Shown piece after piece: positions 23,651 through 33,791 of a stretch of DNA of 64,000 nt. Source of the DNA: Alopecurus myosuroides (taxonomy: Eukaryota; Streptophyta; Magnoliopsida; Poales; Poaceae); the NCBI GenBank assembly GCA_028641055.1, contig CM054061.1:114832019-114896018 (forward strand), written 5' to 3'. The position numbers and the translations under genes are program-made. Numbering within the stretch: the stretch's first letter is position 1; every line of letters starts with the position of its first letter. Below the pieces are notes generated by a model, which made no database searches, was not told where the DNA came from, and saw only the letters and a program-made list of their open reading frames with translations.

Positions 23651-26600
23651 CTACTCGGCGTCCTGAGAGTGGTCCTCCGGGTCTAAGTCTTGGACTTGCT
23701 CCTTGGCCTTGCCAGCAGTTTTACCCGGGCTCTTCACATCTGGACGAACAGGCGGAGGTACGGCTGGGGTAGAGGTAGACGGCTTTACGCCCAGCTCTGC
23801 TTCCCTCTTTGCAGCCTCTTCCTTCCTCCTAGCCAGATCAGTCGACCATTTGTCCAACATATCAATGGGGGGGGTGCCTCCACCAGGATAACCTTGCCCT
23901 CAGAATCATACGAGCTCATAATCGTATTTAGATCCATCTTGTCGGCCAAAGCTGTGGCTGAGGGACGTACCGCAGATTGTATAGCTTTGAAATCCTGGGG
24001 CTTGAATTTGGATCCGTCAGCTTTAAACTCTGGGAACCCGGATACTATCTTCGCCGGGTCAAGCTTTGGAAAATAAGCCTTCGCCAGCGTTAAAGCCCGG
24101 GTCATCCCAATTCGGCAGGACGAACGCTTCAGTATTTCAATCCATCCAGGTGCTGTGGAAAAGGCCTGTACAAGGTTCTCCTCGCCCGGGTATACCTCAG
24201 AAGGCCACTTGATAGCATCCAGCAAAAGTTTCGTGCCGGCAAAAAACGTCCGGAGCACAGTCTTCAGAGTTTTAACTTGAGCAATGGCATTCTCCTCCGG
24301 AGCAGCAAGGTTAGCACCTGCAATCGAAACATGCAAAAGCATATCAGTAATATTGGTTATTACAGCGGCCAGATAGAGATACGCAAATTAATCGCAAAAA
24401 GCAAACTTACTTAGCAAGATACGGTAAGTGTCCGTAAGCTGGGTCGACAGGTTATTCAGCGAGGACTTGGCAGCATTGTACTTCTTCTTGTAGGTGGAGA
24501 CGTCTTTTTTCAAAGCCTTTATCTCCGCTTCAAGGGCCTCCCTACGCTTAACTTCAGCCAGCAAGAGCTGCTCAGCCTTAAGTAACGCTTCATCTGACTG
24601 AGTAATCTCTGCCTGCAAAAGCCGGGTGAAGCTGTAAGCCGGATATCACGAGAGTATTTCATCTGAGGAAATGATTACCGAAAAGTATTATGCGAAGTAC
24701 CGAGGATAATTAACAAAATTATACTCGGGACTTGGGGACTGGATGTATAATAAGGAGTATCAAATAAAAGTTACCTGATGTGCTGCAGCCATACGTTCTA
24801 AGACAGTCCCTTCTGAAGCTTTCATGGCGAGAAGAGCGCTCATCAGCTGGTTAAAGTCAGCGTTATCCGAGTTAGATGGCTCGGGTACCTGGAAAGTGGG
24901 AAAAGGAGCATTTCTTGTAACAGGAGGTGGCACCCGGGTCATCCGAATGTCGGAGTCTGGTCCCCCTCCCGCGCTTGAAGCTGCTCCCTTCTCCTTCTCG
25001 CCTGCGTGTGAAGCGATTGGATACTCGGCGTCATGCCTAGCTGGCTCCGGTGGCGACACTTGCTCGTCGCCAGCCGTGGTGAAGGCATCGTCAGCCGGCT
25101 CGTTCTCGACCCGGACCTTAGCCTCGGTGTCCTCCTGGTCGCTACTAATAACCGTGGCTCTGAAGAAGGTGCAAAGGCGCAATTAATCTTTGGTTAAAAA
25201 AAAAAAAAAAGGGGATGAAAGTTCGGTATAATATCAGGAAAAGGCGCTTACCCGGTGTTCACCGGGAAGTCCGAGGAGAAGCCATCACTAGACCCGGAAG
25301 AGACTGAAAAATGGCAAGAAAGGTTTGGGATTACGTTACAAAGGAATGACCGGAAAGAAATTTTGTTTACAACAAATACCAGGGTGTTGAATCGGGGGCG
25401 GCGAAGCGACCGGGTTAGGGGTCTCGTTGCCCGGATGATTCCGGGTTACTCGGCGCCTAGTCGTGGGTGGCTCCTTCAGTTATGATCAAAAGGGGTGGAG
25501 ATGGGGTTAGCCCCGGAGTGACGTTATGGGAACAAAAAACCAAAGTGTAAGGAGATGAAGTAAAAACCTGGAGGGCTATCCTCTGGGATTTCCTCTTTGT
25601 TCCGGCTTTGGTGGCCGGCTCCGGCTCTTCCTCATCGCTGGTGGACCCGCCCCTGCTGTCCGTTTCTTCTTCTTCGCTTTGGTCCTCTCGCTCTGAAAAA
25701 TATCCGAGTTACAGCATAAAGAAGAAGAAAAGGCAGGATATAACGTGTGTAAGGGAATCAAGCATGTACCTTCATTCGATTCAATGACATCGTCTTCCTC
25801 CTCCCCGTCTTCGGAATTAGGAGGGGTGTCGACCGTCCAAAAGTCATCATCGGCCTGAGGAGAAGATGCCAGGATAGTGATTAATATCGAGTCAAGAGAA
25901 GCGAATAAAGGTAAGTTGTTAGAAGTCAAAATCAAAAGGCAGAAAACTTACTGCGGGGGTTGGATTCTCGAGGGTAAAAGGTTCTAATCCGGCTATGCCC
26001 CGGATTACCTCGAGCTTCTCTGTCAGGAAACCCTTAATTGTTTTGTTAATGTCACCCGGAGCAAGGGTGCGGGTAGAGAATCGGATTGGGTCCGTGGTTT
26101 GGCCCGAGTATTCGCACATCAGTTTCTCACGAATGGAGTTTGGCTGAATGCGGAAGCTAACCCAGGTCTTCACCAGGTTTAGCCCGATGAGGCCTCGGGC
26201 GGACAAGATGGAGATCCTAGCTAACAAAGGCAAGATCGCCTCCCTGTCCGAATCAGGCGCGAAGGCGTTGAATTTCTCGGAGATGTCAAGTTGACCCTCC
26301 GAGTAACCCGGCAACTTCTTTTCACCGGGTGGAGAGGTATCCCGGCAGTAGAAGTACGAAAGCTGCCAGTGCTTTACGTGGGAATTGAGAGAAATAGGAG
26401 GCATCAGGGAGTTCTTGCGGCGCTGGATAGAAACCCCGCCGCAAGTGAGAAGTGCGCCGTCGCCGCTTTCGCGACACGGCTTGCATTGAAAAAGTTCGAC
26501 GAAGAGGGCTAGACTTGGCGGAGTGCACAAGTAAGATTCGGAAAGAACGATAAAATGGGAGATGTTCAAAATGGAGTTTGGACCTATATCGAAGATACGG

Positions 26601-26881
26601 AGGTTGTAATGGTCTAGGACGTCACGGAAGAAGGGGTGACCCGGAGGCCTAAAGCCCCGGGTCACATGTTCAACGAAGCATATTACCTCATCCGTCGCTG
26701 GAGAAGGCCGGGTTTCACTGCCTGGCACTCGCCAGTGGATAGATTCCTGTGGAGGTAGGGTTCCAAGCTCGACCAACTCCTCCAGTTTGGCCTTGGTGAC
26801 GGAGGACTTCCCCCAATTGGCCGATATGGAGTTTGTGGGTTTAGCCTTAGCCGGCTGTTTCCCCTGCCTCTTGGGTGCCAT
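23651..26881 (-). CDS. Element F: antisense eight-exon gene (gypsy-type transposon domain protein)
   Basis: Coding exons I infer on the minus strand: 26881-25952, 25854-25770, 25692-25568, 25473-25380, 25303-25252, 25159-24775, 24612-24411 and 24317-23651. All introns are GT-AG, and the phases match through all junctions. Exon 1 starts MAPKRQGKQPAKAKP and carries a region resembling Pfam PF04195 (putative gypsy-type transposon domain; VEHVTRGFRPPGHPFFRDVL, NISHFIVLSESYL). Exons 2-5 are acidic and low-complexity. Exon 7 is a coiled coil (LAEVKRREALEAEIKALKK). Exon 8 ends DHSQDAE. An eight-C run at 23867-23874 puts the last part one base out of frame; otherwise the product is about 846 residues. 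The role is unknown; similar antisense ORFs are known in grass Tat elements. Confidence 0.75.
23867..23874 (-). other. Homopolymer frameshift in the antisense gene
   Basis: Eight C on the sense strand of the gene, within EAPPP. Before the run the frame matches exon 8. After it, the frame giving MLDKWSTDLARRKEEAAK and the natural end is displaced by one. It could be a real mutation or a sequencing error in the homopolymer. Confidence 0.7.
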
Positions 26882-27653
26882 GGGATTGACCTGGTAAAAC
26901 ATTGAAGGAAAGGACGTAAGAGACAAAAACTCGGAAGTTAGCAGATAAGCGGTTACCGGCAATTTAAACATAATCCGGGTATTGCCTTGCGGGGTCAAGT
27001 ATGGTTTGTCCGGGTATCGCGTGCCATTTCAATCCTTATAGAGTTTTCCGTAAAAAGCAAGTGTTTGGAGAAGTTGGGAGGGTGTTTGTATGCCTACCAT
27101 CTACGAATGATTCGGAGAAGTGAGATTCTCTGAGGAGGGAGAACAAAGGCGGAAACTTTAGATGGCCCGAACCTAGATTGGGAGTCTTATTTCCAAATTT
27201 GTGGCCAAGTTAATGGTTACTGGAGTTAGGAGAGCAATACAAGCTATGAATCCTATCTATGGGAATGATTATGGTAAATATCGGTGAGTTAATCCGGCGC
27301 GGCCCGGGAAATCGCGGACCACTCGATTCAGATCTGATCCAAGGGAAGGATGAGAAATTACGAGGATGAGCTGGGGGATATGAGGAGCTTACCAAAGGGG
27401 GTTGAAGAAGAGCTTTGCGGAGACAGATGGCGCAAGATTGATGTCCCTTTGAGGTTGTTGGTTGGCGGACCGGGCGCTCGGCGGCGGATTTGGGGATTGG
27501 AGTGAGTCGCGCGGCGGCGGAGCGCAGGCGACGGCGGATGGGCTCCGGCGAGGTGCGTGGGGCTTCCGTGGTGGCACTTCGCGAGCTCGGGTTTGAGGAG
27601 AAGAGGAATGGGGGAAATGAGCCGTTAAGAGTTAGGGTTTGTTCCTTGGGCTC
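26882..27653 (-). other. 5' UTR, first exon and leader intron of the antisense gene
   Basis: A leader exon from about 27625 ends at 27393 before GTAAGC, and an acceptor (ttttaccag) at 26891-26892 precedes the ATG at 26881 by nine bases. The leader carries an upstream ATG frame (27577, MPPRKPHAPRRSP) that is out of frame with the main ORF after splicing. Confidence 0.5.
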
Positions 27654-27661
27654 TATTTATA
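27654..27661 (-). promoter_or_regulatory. TATA box of the antisense gene
   Basis: The minus strand reads gttTATAAATAgag, about 770 bases upstream of the ATG and 260 upstream of the leader donor site. It is one of the strongest TATA matches in the element outside the LTRs. Confidence 0.6.
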
Positions 27662-28034
27662 ACCATCCGGATGGAAAGGCTTAGCCTAACGGTCGGGACC
27701 CGGGGAGTACGGAGTAATTGGCCATTTCGAAATTTGAAAGGCACATTTTGTGCGCAGACCAATATGATCCATAGAAAAAGGAAGGGGAAATTGCCTTCCT
27801 CGTATCAGCGGTAATTATCAAGAAGGATGTGAGGTCAGGGAGTTTCCTATTAAGATTTAAGTCTGGGAGATTAATGGAGAGCCGGGTCTTTACCTGGCTT
27901 CCTTGGTACCTGTCACGGTTGTTCGTCGACGCACTGCGTCTTGATCCTCATGTGTTTGCCTCTAATGTTTCTGTAGGGAATAGCCAGCGCTTCGAAGAGT
28001 AAATCTTGGAAGCCCAAGCTATTCTGGGGACTAC
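27662..28034 (+). other. Element F: 3' internal end
   Basis: Non-coding. It ends ttctggggactac immediately before the 3' LTR, a weak polypurine tract. It holds the region upstream of the antisense gene's promoter. Confidence 0.5.
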
Positions 28035-28488
28035 TGATGAGGGGATAGTAACCCGGTATGCCGACTCCCTGGTGTGACCCGGCCCAAACGGCGGCTGGGC
28101 CAGATCCGGCTAAAGGCAAAGAAACTTCTGGAAAGCCCAGGGCGTGTAGCGTTCGTAACCCGGCTTGTGGGTTGCGATAAGGAAAGTTAGGCTTTGTATG
28201 TGGAGTTCGAGTAGGACTCAAGATGTGCCTTGAAGGGCAAGTTAGGGGTGTACGGGTGCTTTATAAACCGGCCCCTAGGTTTAGTTTGCCAGAGATTCAA
28301 GTCATAGTTGTAATACCTATTATCGAGTATCCAGTATCATTGATATCGAGATCCGGCGAGTTATTCTCCGGTTCTCGGATCGCTTTTGCCATGTCTTCCT
28401 TTGAGCTAAACCCTCTCCCGAATACCTGTGTCGACTTGCCCCAAGATCAGTTACCTCAGGTAACATCTGCCGTGATTATCCCACGACA
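28035..28488 (+). repeat. Element F: 3' LTR
   Basis: Identical over 454 bases to 18609-19062. It is followed by the TSD ggata (28489-28493), after which LINE ORF1 resumes. Confidence 0.95.
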
Positions 28489-28493
28489 GGATA

Positions 28494-29735
28494 GAACAGG
28501 GGCAAGGGACTCCTCGTTTCTGACTGCCACCGATTTAGCTACCCATCGAAGGGTTCCATTAAGTATCGGGCAGTTTTTGCGGATATGGCCCGAACATGAG
28601 CAAGACTAGCACCGAATCCGGCCCGTACAATCTTATGTTGCATGTTTAGCTGAGAGACAGTTATAACAGGGCCACACCTGGGCCGCCATCTTATCAATTA
28701 ATTTGGAAAAACCATCATCGACGGTATTGAAAACATAAGCAGGAGCCACAGGAGGAGGTTCCTTTACAGATTTAGCAACAGAAAATCCTGGCTCAAAAGA
28801 ACCAAACTTAATAGCAGGCAAAACAGAAACAATATCCTTAACCACAACATCCGTAGAAGAAATATCCGACACCTTGGTCTGATCAATAATTGGTTTATGA
28901 ATACTGAATGATTCTGTGGGATGTACCGGTTATTAATTACCTTTTTCTTTTTCCTCGAGACCATAGTCCACTCCTTATCCTGGTCATCATTCCACTTCTT
29001 TAATTCAGAAATCCAATTAGGCCCTCCAAAGCTCCAAAGGTGAAAATAACACTTGAAGTGAAAGCATTTAAACCATTTAATTCTCATGATGTGAAAACCA
29101 ACCTCCTTGGAGGATACCTCAAAAGAGAAGACCCGATCATGGAGTCATTTAACATTAAGTGAACCACAATAACCACCAATAGCTGCCTCGAGAGCCAATG
29201 CAACAGTGTCTTCATCAATCTTAAAAGAAGCACGTCAAAAAGAGACCACCAATTTGAAAGCACCGTACTTCTTAGAGGCATGAACATCCGATCCGAAAAG
29301 TAATCGGACTTCTTTATCCAATGCCAGCCCTCTAGAAAAATCCAGGTCTAAAACCCTAGCAGCATGAACCAAACCCACAGAAGGGTAAATTGGATTCCGA
29401 TCCAACATCGGGACCAAAGAGTTGACATCCAATAATGGGACAATAACATTAGAATGATCTCATAAAGAATCATTGCGAGGAACCAAGTGATCCTGAACCT
29501 TGGCATGATGACACGCAAAATAGATCTCGGATCCTAGATGAACATTTTCACGTACCTTGAGGAAACGTTGATCAAGCACAAAACATGCTTGATCGACAAG
29601 TTGAATCTTCTTGTCTTTCGGATCCAAAAGAATAAATCCCACGTAGATGGGATTGAACTTCAGATCCAAGTCAGCGGAAAAGAGAGCCATCCAACGCCAA
29701 CATGAGGGAGAGAAGAGAGACTTGGCCTTGGACAT
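28494..29735 (-). pseudogene. LINE ORF1, N-terminal part
   Basis: Starts MSKAKSLFSPSCWRWMALFS. One frame continues from 29735 through about 28960, interrupted by stops just after 29460, at 29235 and near 29130. A frameshift follows near 28900. The last stretch before F holds two CCHC-type zinc knuckles (CYNC...H....C at about 28675-28640, and a second about 30 bases on ending GHIRKNC), each disrupted by a stop codon. Zinc knuckles are typical of nucleic-acid-binding ORF1 proteins. The C-terminal half is at 16909-18608. Confidence 0.7.
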
Positions 29736-29874
29736 AGTGAAGGAGAGGTGGGCGACAGTGCCGGAGTGACAATTGTCAAAAGAGAGAGGCTAAAACCCTA
29801 AATCTCCATGGGATCTCCATGAGCGCCCCCTAGGGAGAGAGTCGCCATCGTCATTTTCGTTCCTTTCATTTCCG
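28494..29874 (-). mobile_element. LINE: 5' portion
   Basis: Continuation of the LINE beyond F, with ORF1 start at 29735 and a 5' leader of about 140 bases ending near 29874. The 5' border is placed by the candidate TSD aaatacaggta (29875-29885) and by element C sequence resuming after it. The border is uncertain by some tens of bases. Confidence 0.7.
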
Positions 29875-29885
29875 AAATACAGGTA

Positions 29886-31641
29886 TTTATACGGTAAGAT
29901 CTGCTTACCGAATGCTTGTTCAGAAATTGACAACTACAACTTTGGAGAAATTTTTAAGAGTGATGCACCTAGGAGGAAAAGGACCTCACACTCATCAACT
30001 CTGCTGAGACCATCTTACAATGAGGATCTGGTTGCACCGGGTATCGATAATGCGGGAGACGATGGAATTGCTCATCCATCTAGTTTTCCTTGCTATACAT
30101 TTTTAAGTGGTGCTGGCATACTTTATGACTTTTTCATGCTGGTTGAAAGGGTTGGATTAACTAACTACATGAATGATGAAGGCCCCCAATATTCTATTCT
30201 AATAAAAAAAATTGTTGAGAGTTTTTCCTTCCATAACTCATAATATGACCCATCCGTTGCATTTAAGATCTATGGTAGAACTTTTTCCATGTCCTTGGAA
30301 AACTTTTGCATCATTATAGGTATCAACACATCTGGGACAACGAGGAAGATTCAGGAACGACCCACTGATTTGATGGAGCTCTATCGAAGAGTTACTAATG
30401 ATGATGATCGCATAGCTCAGCGCGACAAGATAAGGAATATTCAACTCCCCGTTATCAGATACTTCACTTATTATCTTGCTACTTGTGTTCTTGGTAGAGA
30501 AAACACTAGCAATAATTCAAATTACCATTTTGCTTTTCTTGTTGCTGCACTTAACTATAGCAATAAATTTAACATTAGTTCTCTCATTGCTTGCCCCTTA
30601 GCTCCTAAAGGACCCATTTATGGGGGCATTATTTCTACGCGTATATTAACTTCTCTAGGCCTTTCTATTGCTCCCAATGATGAATTGCCAGCTCCTCATA
30701 GACTTGATCTTGTTGCCATGAAGGCTCATCATTTTGTTACTGCTAACTGTAGTGCTGACCATCTAGTATATAGAATTTATTTACTAACGGAGATGAAAGG
30801 AAGTTGCTTTGCCACATCCTGTTTTGTTCAAAGTTGACAGGAAGCCATGGTCGCGCTCGAAGGGTGTCGTGGTTTTGTCACGGCAAGTGTCCTCATGCGA
30901 GAACTAGATTGCGAGGCCATTGCTACTAAGCGAAACTTCGAAAGGGTTAAAGTGGAAACGAGAGACGCGAGTTTACCCAGGTTCAGCCCCTCTATTGAGG
31001 GTAAAACCTACTCCTACCTTCTTACTATTCAAAGAACCAAGTCTCGATTACAAAGGGAGATTCTGGCTCTCGATGTCTCGAGTTCCTTTGCTCTCGATCT
31101 AGAACTTGGCTTTCTACGCCCCGGGGTCTCGCCTTATGTAGTGGACGAGACCTCCGGGTTACAAAGGAGTCCTGGTCTCACCCGAACTCGGAGTCCTGCC
31201 TCCCTTCGGTTTTGGATCATCTTGATCCGGACTTTCCTAAGCCGGTCTTGGGCTGCACTTCGGGCTCCCGGATCCCCCTGTTATCCATCCTGGGCATTGG
31301 GCCGGTTCTCAACAATCCAAGTCGTGGTCACCACCTTACGGTTCTCCTTGTCTTAACCTGTCCTTGCACAGCGAGACCCGGATCACTCATCATGAACCGG
31401 ACCAGGCATGTCCGATGAATAAGTGGGACTGGTAAGTCCCCCCTTACCTATTCCCCCAACAAAGTGGGAGCTAGACGAGCAGCTGCGCTTGCTTGAGTTC
31501 CATAAGTAGCAAATGAGGCAGAATGCGCCATCCGAGGACTACACCGCGTAGTACACTGGGGCGTCCTCGAGCTCATATCAGGAGGATGGCCCATCTTCAT
31601 CTCACTATGGGGGCGCCACTTCCTGGCGCTCCTGGGATTGA
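29886..31641 (+). pseudogene. Element C: ATHILA ORF-1 family protein (broken, split by a solo LTR)
   Basis: The frame from about 29930 contains SDAPRRKRTSHSS, SYNEDLVAPGID and, after a stop at 30241-30243, 182 codons (30289-30837) with ENFCIIIGINTSGTTRKIQE, IRNIQLPVIRYFTYYLATCV and APKGPIYGGIISTRILTSL. These are recognisable as the ATHILA ORF-1 family (Pfam PF03078) found downstream of the polyprotein in Athila elements; its function is unknown. A frameshift near 30825 and the solo LTR at 30865-31461 break it again. The C-terminal tail (LDEQLRLLEFHKQQMRQNAP, then SHYGGATSWRSWD) resumes at 31467 and stops at 31641. The mature ORF probably starts after a splice acceptor (acag) at 29878-29881. 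Confidence 0.75.
30865..31461. mobile_element. Solo LTR inside ATHILA ORF-1
   Basis: A 597-bp block starting tgtcgtggttttgtcacggc and ending ttcccccaaca, flanked by aaggg (30860-30864) and aagtg (31462-31466), a 5-bp TSD with one mismatch. The coding sequence of ORF-1 continues on both sides. No PBS, PPT or internal DNA is present, so this is the product of recombination between the two LTRs of a gypsy-type element. The family was not identified. Confidence 0.75.
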
Positions 31642-33195
31642 TCTCCACTAAGGACAAAAGCCTAAGCTTGGGGGGAGGTATGCCAACATCACACTCATCT
31701 ACATATCATGTTTCCGCGGTTCTTTGTATATCCATGTTTTTGTTTCTTTCACTTGTTTTTATTTCTTTCATTCCTTTTTGTTTTTATTGTTTTTTCTTGC
31801 TTTCCAAAACACAAAAAAGACCAAACATATTTCTGTTGTTTATATTTATTTGTTTCTTTAGTTTCTTTCATTAGTTTGCTTTGCTTTCTATTTCAGTTTA
31901 ATATTCAAAAATCCAAAAATATTTTGCTTTGTTTGCTTGTTTTCCTTCTGTTCTTGTTTTAAATTCGAAAACCCAAAAATATTTGTTGTTCTTCTTTAGT
32001 TTTGTAAAGTTTTTTGCAGAGTTCATAGGTCTTCCATGTCTCCATTAGAGCTTAGTTATCATTTTATATCATTCGATCCACACAAGTGAAGAGCAATAAT
32101 GACGAGTTACAACAATTCAAGTTGTGGTAAGAGGCTGGTATGAACTCTATTTTGTTTCATTTTTGTACATATACTCATCCATGTGGACATGCTTAGTTTA
32201 TTCGTGTACGGTGTATGTTATTTAATGAATGCTTAGTAGTTCATGCTCTCTCATGTTTAGTTCCAACTTACCAATATTAGATAGCATGTCGTATAAATGT
32301 TTGCTTGCATTGTTTTATTCATAGAAGGGTATGACATTGTGGCGTTTCCTTCTGGATGTTTCACTTGAATTGACTTGGCACATGCTCACGCATGCATATG
32401 ACTGAAAACAAAAATTCAATAAATCCTCGACGATTTATTTTGCCTCAGAGTATTTGTATCACTTTTATGCCCCCGTTAATTTTATTTTGTCGCAAGCATG
32501 ATTATGAAGGTTATTGCTCTCTTTATTGTCGCTCTCAGTCTATTGCTAGCCTTCACATGTACGGAGTATGACCTCTAATCGTGCATCCAACTCCCCAAAA
32601 CCAAAGTTTTCCAAATGTGTCCATCATACCTACCTATATGTGGTATTTCACCGCCACTCCAAGTAAATTTGCATGTGCTACCTTTAAAACTTTCAAAATA
32701 CTTCTCGTTTTGTGACACTGTTTTAGCTCACGAGAAATTAGTAGTTGGGTTTGTTGTCTTCCATGCTATTTAGGTACCCTGACTTGCATGCTTCATCTAC
32801 TCGTCATTAATTTTGCAAAGAGCTGGTTAGACCATTATAACATCAAAAAGCTAAACAACTAAATAGACACTCCTCCATGGTATGAGATTGTTGGCAGGCA
32901 CCCGAAGATTTGGCTAGACATGGTTTGCGAAAGCAAGGTGGGGAGGAGTGTCATACTATATAAATGCATGCTATAAATGCTTAATATAAATATTTCTGAC
33001 CGCTCTCAACCTGTTTAGTATGGAAGATAACAAGGACTCTATTACCATTCGTTGACACGAACAACCACCTCTCAAAATCATTTTACTTATGTTTTCAATA
33101 AAATAAAAGGCTCTAGCACATGTTAGTCCATGCTTCCCTCCAGGAAGGGCATTTCTTTTACTTTTATGTCGAGTCTTCACCTTCTCACTTTACGC
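31642..33195 (+). mobile_element. Element C: 3' untranslated region
   Basis: It begins with the aagcttggggggaggta polypurine string (31664-31680) that follows ORF-1 in this lineage, then a T-rich tract (about 31730-32000) and other non-coding blocks. The same region is recognisable on the minus strand of element A (for example the acatgtaggtaggcatgg string near 6533 against its complement near 32630). No gene. The real PPT and the first about 430 bases of the 3' LTR are missing at its right end. Confidence 0.65.
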
Positions 33196-33791
33196 ACTTT
33201 CTTGAGATCATCTCCATTGTCACCGCCACCGCTCCTCCATAAACCATCCATGACTCCCCCGTCCATGTGTGAGTAATCCCCATTGTAGGCTCAGAGGGGT
33301 GGTAAGGATTGGATGAGATCGATCATGTAATAATGACAGATTGTTTGGGCATATTGCCTAGTATCTATTGTTAGTGCTATATATCGTTGTTGCAACTTGT
33401 TATTCGTAATTCTTGTCACTAGGGCCCGAGTGCCATGATCTCAGATCTGAACATGTTATTGTTTCATGATTATAATTATGTTTCTTGATCATACCTACAA
33501 GTTGTTTACACATGTCGTTGTCCGGAACCAAAGGCCCCAAAGTGACCGAAATTGGGACAACCGGAGGGGATGGCTGCGATGTGAGGATCACATGTATTCA
33601 CGGAGTGTTAATGCTTTTCTCTGGTGCTTAATTAAAAGGAGCACCGTAATTACCAATAGTTTCCCTTGAGGCCCCACTCCAAACGGGCTGGTAGGACAAA
33701 AGATGTTGTGGAAGTTTTTCATTGCAAGCACATATGACTAAATTGAAACACATGCCTATGATTATCCTAGAACTTGGATGCTTTATTATTA
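33196..33791 (+). repeat. Element C: 3' LTR, left piece (5'-truncated)
   Basis: Matches 8560-9140 of the 5' LTR. The upstream part of the LTR has no counterpart here. Interrupted at 33791 by LARD1; the rest is at 44689-45029. Confidence 0.8.
33787..33791. other. TSD (tatta), left side of LARD1
   Basis: Identical to 44684-44688. Removing LARD1 restores ctttattatta-tctatctgcaat, which matches ctttataattatctatctgcaat at 9133-9155 in the intact 5' LTR of C. Confidence 0.9.

Larger units (their letters stand above)
18609..28488 (+). mobile_element. Element F: Tat-type Ty3/gypsy element, pol-deleted, very young
   Basis: Two 454-bp LTRs that I find identical base for base, perfect TSDs (ggata), a PBS two bases after the 5' LTR and an open gag-protease define a complete, recent 9.9-kb insertion. 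The polyprotein stops just inside reverse transcriptase, and no further RT, RNase H or integrase follows. A multi-exon antisense gene occupies the 3' half, a layout known for Tat-lineage elements of grasses. It must have been mobilised by a relative supplying RT and integrase. Confidence 0.92.
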
